Positions 57,447-64,000 of a stretch of 64,000 nt of DNA are shown in pieces (position 1 is the first letter of the stretch; every line of letters starts with the position of its first letter). The stretch lies in assembly GCF_003672135.1 (NCBI RefSeq), contig NC_039507.1:5161624-5225623 (forward strand), given 5' to 3'. Under the pieces are notes generated by a model that did not search any database, was not told the origin of the DNA, and saw nothing but the letters and a program-made list of their open reading frames with translations. The translations under genes were made by a program, and so were the position numbers. Source of the DNA: Ooceraea biroi. Taxonomy: Eukaryota; Arthropoda; Insecta; Hymenoptera; Formicidae.

Positions 57447-60400
57447 ATTGAGATTACCATAGTCAATCAAATTTACGGGAGTAAGTAGCTCTCCTTTTCA
57501 ACATTCAGCTCCGCTTTCTCACAAGGTTGACAGAACGGGCAGCAGTAGGTGTACGACAACAACGTAACCTCACTCGTCCTTCGTCCGCAGCTTGTAAGCG
57601 GGCGACACCATCCGTCCCAACGGTTTACTAGGAATTCTGGACGTGTTGTTCACCTGTGCGGCGCGAGTCAATTTCTCTCTCTTCCTCCGTCCGATGTTCT
57701 TCTTTATCATCAAAATAAAAGTTTGCTCGATTATAATTGAGAAAAGAGACATGAAGAGTTTACCATTTCTTCAAAGTTTATTTAGAAAAATCATTCGAGA
57801 TTCAAAACCTGCGCCAGAAATATTACGGGAACGTGTCTGATGTATTTCGCAGAATTAATGCTGCTCGTTGTGTGTGTGTGTGTGTGTCGAGGTTTCAATT
57901 CAGTTTTACGCAATGTATTTACAGCAACCTTATTAACCTATTTAGTTTCTTCACTTTCAGACGTGAACTTTAACGAATTATTAAGTTTTGAAATTCTGAT
58001 GAATGCTGCAGCAGAAATACAGTGTCGCAAAAATGATAACTTTATACGATGATTTTTATATTTCTTCAATAATATAATTGTCAGTAGCATTTAATAGCAG
58101 ACAAACCCGTTAGTTTTGCTTGCACGATATTGGGTCTTTCTGTAACAATTTTGCCCGAGTGATAAGAGGTGGAAAAACGACAGTCGACCAACCGGCGTCA
58201 GCCGTTCGGCTGACTTTTTGGGGAATAAATTCCGCGCTAATTGCGACTAATTCGTTCGAAGCTGCTATCGGCCGGAGAGAAAAAGCGGCGCGGAGCCGCC
58301 CGTAGCGAAAAGAATAGCCGAACGGAACAATGATCCGGTAATCGTCTCTTCCGGCGGGCCCATCGGATTAGAATTTATTTTTCGAACGTATCCGCGCGGG
58401 AGTGTATGCCGCGCACGCTATTGATTAACGTTCGCTCTCTCCTCGTTATAAAAAAAGCTTCGCCATCAATCTCGCGCCTTTTATGAGCTCGGTGATTACT
58501 CTCTTTTCCATCGGACTTCACCTGGGGGACGAATAAATTATTTCGCGTTCTCCAGGACCGTGAATCTCGAATCTCCTCGTCTCCTCGCGTTACTACGTGA
58601 CGTCAGAGAAGGCACGAGACGAGTCGGAGATCATTTCGCAAGCGTAACGTGATCGCGAATTAGCCTCACGGGTTGATTCCGCGAGCAGACGATTACATGT
58701 GTGTTAGACGATTACGTAAAATTAAATTTGTTTGATGTCGCAGCGATTTTTATATACTGTAAATGTGAACAACTTAGCCATTTTGCTGGTTATGGTTGGT
58801 TTAATATTCTTAATAATATTTAATTCTTTAATTTTTTAATGAAGTTGGCTACGAGAGCATTGTGTACTGTTTAATTTTACATTAAACAGTTATACATTCT
58901 ATGTTAATGTATTAATTAATTAAAAATTCATTTTAAGAGTATATAATTAAATTTCATTAAAATTTTTTAATTATAATTTCGCTGGGTTTTTATTTAAGTA
59001 ATTATTCATGTAACGGCCAACGGTTATTATAGATCTTTTCATCTTTTTATCTTCTCACCGGCTTGCGGCTAACGTCAACTTCAAATGGCAAAGATCAACT
59101 TTATAAATTGGCCCAACAGTTTTTAAACCGGAAACGCAATTACGGATTGCATTCTAAACAAACAGAAGTCGATCGTTATAACAGTCAATACGAAAGGTTC
59201 CTCGGTCGATAGTTGCAAACAGTTAACGTTCCTCTCGGGGTTAGCAGTCGTTAAGGAGTAGATACGAACTCGCGGCAGCGACGGCCCGTGGAAACTAATT
59301 GGATATCGCGGGTTCGTCCTTTGCAGCATACCGTTTCCATAATTAAATTGCTCGCGGCCTCGGCGGCGCCGCCGTATGTCGATAATCAAACTAATCCACG
59401 GCGCAACATTCCCGGGGTAATGGTTTCGCGCCGTTGAGGACGAGACCGATAAGGGGTAGAGGATCCCGACCACATCCACCCTTCTCCCTTGCCTTCCACC
59501 GCCTCTTTCCAGTGAACACCTTAGGTGTTCGTCTCCGTACGACGTACCCTTTGTTTCATTGATGAATCGCTCGGAGGAAAAAATGTGCGCGCAGTTTACC
59601 TCGCAGTTTACGGTGATGGCAGCGACATATCGAACGCGAAAATATATGGCGCGACAGGTGAGAGGACAGTTAAGGTACGGAGTAGACGTGAAGCTATGGG
59701 GTGCGAAGCGCGAGAAGAGGAAGAGAGAGAGGAATCGAATCGGGGGAAAGGGTAGAACAGAAGAGTGCGGAGGCGGAATATCAGCGTAAAGGACACGAGC
59801 GAGGGCGCACGCGACAAGGAGAAAGTTCGGTAGAATGAAGAGAGAACCGCATTCTCTCTCTTCTGTCCCGCGACCGTCATCCTCGTCCCGTATGTCGACA
59901 CGGACAAAGAGAGCAAACGGGAAATACAGGATAGACGCGCGCGCGCGCGGCCGCGAGTCGGGTGACGCGTTCGTCGGTGGCCAGGAGATAGAATAGATGG
60001 AAGGGGGAGGGAACGCGAGGGTTGAATAAGCTCGTTGCGCCCGCGGAGGGGAGCGATTCGGTGGCGGAAAGGCGAAGGAGAGAGAAGGAGAGAGAAACAT
60101 TTATATTTCCTGTGGGGGTTCGGCAAATAATGTGACAAATGTACTTTCATTCTGTCGAAATCGAGATATTAACAATATTTTTTCTCTATGTTTTGATTTT
60201 AATTTTTTACAATAAATATAAATACAGCGTACTCGAGAAATGAAAGAGGGAAAGACGGAGAACAACACGGCGGGACGAAAGGAGGCGACGAAACGCGGGG
60301 AGAAAGGTCGCGCACGGCGCGGTGCAGCGCGCTGGAGATTCGCGTGGGAGAAGGGCGCGAGAGAGGGGGGGGTAGTACAGCTGGGTCGAACGCGCGCGAT

Positions 60401-60727
60401 CGGTGGGGGAAGTCGTTGTCCTCGGGAGTCTTCGTACGCGCGGCGCGAGTCCGCCGAGCAGCGGTTTCGTCAGTGCGACGCGGAACGTGTTCATGTTGGT
60501 ATCGTCGTGGCGGCTGCGTGCGCGCGCGCTTTCGTGTGTATGTGTACGTGTTCGCGCTCGCGCTCGCGCGGCGTGACACCTCTCCGTCTCGTCTCGCGAA
60601 CGACGACCGGTGCGTCGTCCTCCGTCGCGGTGGGTCGCCGTCGCCGGGTCCGAGAGGAGCCGACGCGCACGAAGGACCGGCTCCCGTGACACGTGTGTGT
60701 GCCCCTGTGTGTGTTTTTTTTACATAC
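57447..60727. promoter_or_regulatory. CpG-rich non-coding block
   Basis: The CALML4 promoter should lie at about 57450-57600. A GT microsatellite lies near 57870-57888. From 58100 to 58720 and from 59200 onward the DNA is GC- and CpG-rich, with GA/CT-rich tracts (59700-60100) and a GC alternation at 59937-59950. Such islands in hymenopteran genomes often cover promoters and first exons of regulatory genes. The long minus-strand open frames at 59123-60100 and in 60199-61143 consist of low-complexity Arg, Ser and Pro and are not believable proteins. Confidence 0.4.
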
Positions 60728-60977
60728 TCCGGATGACCGATGTGTCGCGCGCAACGGAGTACGCGGGCGGCGTCGTCATGCGGCGGTGAGCGCCGATGAC
60801 ACGGGGCTCCTCCATCCTCGGGCGGCGCGCGTCGTCGGCGAGCAGCAGGATCGCGGCGGCGAGGACGCCCGCGGCCACCAGCACGGGCAGGATTCTTAGA
60901 GCCACGACGGGCTGTGTGCCTCGGTAAGCGTCGAGCGAATGCAGATGAAACAGGTGCACCGCTGTGTACAAATACAT
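60728..60977 (-). CDS. Possible first exon of a type II membrane protein
   Basis: On the minus strand an ATG at 60977 begins MYLYTAVHLFHLHSLDAYRG. A hydrophobic stretch RILPVLVAAGVLAAAILLLA follows, then a charged stem region (DDARRPRMEEPRVIGAHRRM), and the exon could leave at a GTATGT donor just below 60728. A short cytosolic part, one membrane span and a stem is the plan of Golgi glycosyl- or sulfotransferases, but no catalytic domain is in view and I cannot name it. The plus strand also offers an ATG (60797) and a good donor (GTAAGC near 60922), giving an Arg/Ala/Ser-rich peptide that looks less natural. Downstream exons were not found. Confidence 0.3.
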
Positions 60978-63900
60978 TGACGGTGTACGCGCGTATATCG
61001 GAGACGACCCTCTGTAGTACCGCGTGTCCTCTCACAGAGAGAAAGAGAGAGATAGAGATAGATAGAGAAAGAGAGATGGTCCTCTCGACAAATTTCCGGA
61101 GCCGATCACATCTGAAATGCAATTCAAAGAGAGGGCGCCGCATCGATATTTAAATTTCTGTACATCAAGCTATAATGTCAATTTCAACTCTCTTTGAATT
61201 AAATTTTGTTTAAACTAATAATTCTGTTTAAACTAATAATTCAAATACCAAATATCCTGCTCTCTCGTTGCCTATATGAATTATGGTGTTGGTTTTGCGA
61301 AAATTTGATGTACAGTGAAGTACGAATTTTGTGACGGTGCTCCGATATCAAAATAACCGCCATTTTCATCGGTTCGGGTCCTTTGTATCTGTCACCGAAA
61401 GGATATGTGCCAATGACAGCCTGTATATGTATGCACCGTGTGCTTGAGTCCCCCTGATTTCGTTACATTCGAATGCTCTCGCGTCCTATTGCGTTATGTT
61501 TCGATCGGAATGAAAGGAACACTCTCTCGACATCGGCGAGACGGATTTCTCGCGGAGCGAGGTGAGTAATATTTGTCGCGTATTGTACGAAATCGGCACA
61601 TTGATTAACGGTAAATCTTAATGTAACTCGTCGAGATTATTCTTTATTTCCTCTATATAAATTTATAATTTTCACTTTTAATACTACTAAAAATATAATT
61701 TGCAATTATAAGAGCAAGAAACGAAAAGGATAGACGAACAGACACAACGGTAGTTTCCTCTATTATTTAAAATTGCCACTTCGATACGTACTTTTATATT
61801 CTAAAGAGAGATTTTTATTATGTTACAGTGGAACGACACAATTACTATAATGAGCTCTCTTTCCCTCTGTTTTCTTATCATTTCCGTAACTTTGTAAAGA
61901 AATGCGAGTTTAAAAGTATTCTTGTGTTTCGAATCATCCGTAAAAAAAAGATTTTAATATCTAAGTTTAATATTTTAATGTTGTAAGATGACTATTTGGC
62001 TTTAGAGTAGAATGCGCACGTTTCAATTCACTTCTTTTTCTCCCCCTTGTGACAACGTAATTTTCAAGTGTATCGTGATGAAATAGCTTTTGACACTGCG
62101 ATAATTAAAAAGCCGTCAGTACTCTATCCCGAACGTTCTCCAATCTCGTTGACGCTGTCTGTTTGGACACGTCGATTTACGTCGGACAATTTGCATAAAT
62201 TACACCCTGTGTCTTTTAAAAGGAAGGATTCGTGATGGCGAAGGACAAGGAGCCAGCTCTACCTCGTCCTTCGACCAAATCGAGCGTGCACCGTTTGCGC
62301 GCTGAAGGACGCGCTAAAAGTCGGGAAATATTTGCGACAGAAATTGGTAACGGCTCGTCAAGGTTCCTGGGTAAAGCTTGCAAGCTCAGTCGTAAAGTTG
62401 AGAAGGATGTGCAGGGTTACTGTGACGTCCGCTTCTACTTGCTGCGAGGCAAAAGTTTTTCACCGCGCGTTAAACCGAAAAGCATCGCGAGAAACGTGTT
62501 TGTTGCTTTTGCAACGTGCGTGTTATCTTTCAGAACGAGCAGTAGAATCAGAATTAGCAATTAAAGTTTATCGCGCAGTTCCATCGGGTAATAATAGATG
62601 ATTATTTCATGGAGCTGCCGAGTATTACAGTAAAATTCTTCTGAGAATTAAACCATGGGAATTAAATTACATTCGGAATTAATAGCGGTTAGTTAAAACA
62701 AACGGAGATTATGTTACCGGGAGTGAACGATAACAAGGGCGATTTGAACCATGCGTTGATTAATAAAAGCAGGATATGTGATATCAGCCTCGTATCCTCT
62801 TTGAGATATTTAATAGAACAGACTTATCTTTGCGCTGCACTAGATCTTTCAGTTGTAATTAGACGTTGTACAGAACGCAGAGCTGTTCCGGTCAGAGTTT
62901 CTGGCCTTGCTTTTCTGAGTAAACGAAACTAGGCCAGAAATTTGTAATGCATACTGAAATCCCCCATGGATCGCCTCGCACGCGCGATAACACTATGAAC
63001 CTCAACGCTATATTATTCGGATAGTTTGATATGTTGGGAGAGATTTCTGGGTTCTATAGTGAACGTTGTTTATGAGTGATGATTATTACAGACATATTTT
63101 AGCCTGGGGAAAACTACACAGTATACCATAAAATGTTTACGAAAGGATTTTAAATTACATTATTTGAGGATTTTTAAATTACATATTGAAATTCTGCGTC
63201 TGGTTATAACATCTCTCGTAAACAACATAACAGCTATCTGAATTATTTAAATTCACCTGCATCAGGCACGCAATATTTTTAACCAAGAACATTGCGACAC
63301 AGAAATGTTTGTTTTTTTAACTAGACGTAAAACTCGTTCTTTTTTATTAATTTTTTGTTAATTTCCGCGAAAACTTGCTGAATGCAATAACATTGTATAA
63401 TATGATTTTTATGCTTTTAATAAAATTGAGTGATTTTAATCTGTCTTAGCAAATTTACTCAACATATGATGTATATTATATTATCACGATATTTTTTAGA
63501 CTCCGTGTTATTTCACAAACTTTGAAGGCATTTAACGAAAATGGTGTAAGATTACATCTAGATTTTTAGCATGTAAAAGATACTGAAAAATGTTAAAGTA
63601 TTGAATATTGTTTCTCTATAACAGCTTTCAGGAAATGTCTACATCGAAATATAAGAATTAAGAAGAACCTGTTTTAATATAATTTAATTAATAAACATAT
63701 AAAGAAAATCGTATCCGTCTTAGAAATTATACGTGTAACTGGATACTTTGTCTTGATTCTAATTCGGATTTTAATTTTATTCTGTCACAAATTCTCTTTT
63801 TAGAATTAAGATTACCTAATTTCGTTCTCAAGACAGAAGGTTTAAATTTACAGTGTTAACTGTGCAATGCAATCAGCAACTACGGCGACACGTTACATAC

Positions 63901-64000
63901 CACATAAATTCCTAAGTGGCAGAGATTTATCGATATTTGAAAAAGTTAGTGAGGTCGCGGGAGACGAGTCCTTTCTTCGTAATTATTTTATACGTCCGAG
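60978..64000. other. Right end of the window, no gene recognised
   Basis: A GA-rich tract lies at 61035-61075. The sequence to about 61560 is CpG-containing and may be upstream of the candidate exon at 60728-60977 or part of a neighbouring gene's 5' region (a GTGAGTA donor at about 61561). From 61600 it is AT-rich. Open frames at 62232-62601 and 62711-62932 have no recognisable content. Confidence 0.4.

Noticed and set aside
59123..60100. 325-codon minus-strand open frame
   Set aside because: Ser, Pro, Phe and Arg low-complexity content driven by GA/CT-rich DNA; no domain, and overlapping open frames on the same and opposite strands.
60199..61143. 314-codon minus-strand open frame rich in Arg, Ala and Pro
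   Set aside because: It lies in a CpG island with open frames in several phases; composition explains its length. Only the separate frame at 60728-60977 has any protein-like feature.

Overview
The window is animal nuclear DNA from an insect, most likely a hymenopteran such as an ant. It is AT-rich, with GC-richer exons and CpG-rich islands, genes are split by small AT-rich introns with GT..AG ends, and the proteins are insect-like orthologues of conserved animal genes. The order is inferred from general character only; no species marker was read.

Layout. Positions 1-8.5 kb are repeat-rich and degenerate. Three diverged copies of one module (about 1-1260, 4250-5760, 7270-8420) flank an intronless, broken KIF-binding-protein copy (2392-3786) and a small unrecognised two-exon gene (6193-6821), with three foldback elements among them. 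From 8.5 to 57.5 kb genes are dense. An unrecognised Ser/Arg-rich gene (-) lies at the left. Then come BRD8 (-), a TspanC8 tetraspanin (+), ZFAND1 and ANAPC13 (both -, 112 bp apart) and MED28 (+). LAP3 (-, 28.2-36.8 kb) carries an intronless COP1 gene on the same strand inside its second intron. FBXL7 (+), a nine-exon nicotinic acetylcholine receptor alpha subunit (+, 40.9-55.3 kb) and CALML4 (-) follow. The last 6.5 kb is CpG-rich non-coding DNA with one possible first exon of a type II membrane protein on the minus strand.

Functional themes are ordinary housekeeping and signalling: chromatin and transcription (BRD8 in NuA4/TIP60, MED28 in Mediator), ubiquitin and protein turnover (ANAPC13, COP1, FBXL7, ZFAND1, LAP3), membrane organisation (tetraspanin) and neuronal signalling (nAChR). 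The genes do not form one pathway. Exon models were built by hand from splice sites and codon phase, and every main model closes in frame.

The most unusual signal is at the MED28 stop codon. A TGA followed by C is succeeded in the same frame by 66 further codons specifying an Arg-Gly repeat, then proline, alanine and glutamine tracts, written with many different synonymous codons. This suggests stop-codon readthrough, or very recent truncation, adding an RGG-type tail to a Mediator subunit. Other points worth attention are COP1 nested on the same strand within LAP3, the tight ANAPC13-ZFAND1 pair, and a multi-hairpin fold in a MED28 intron.
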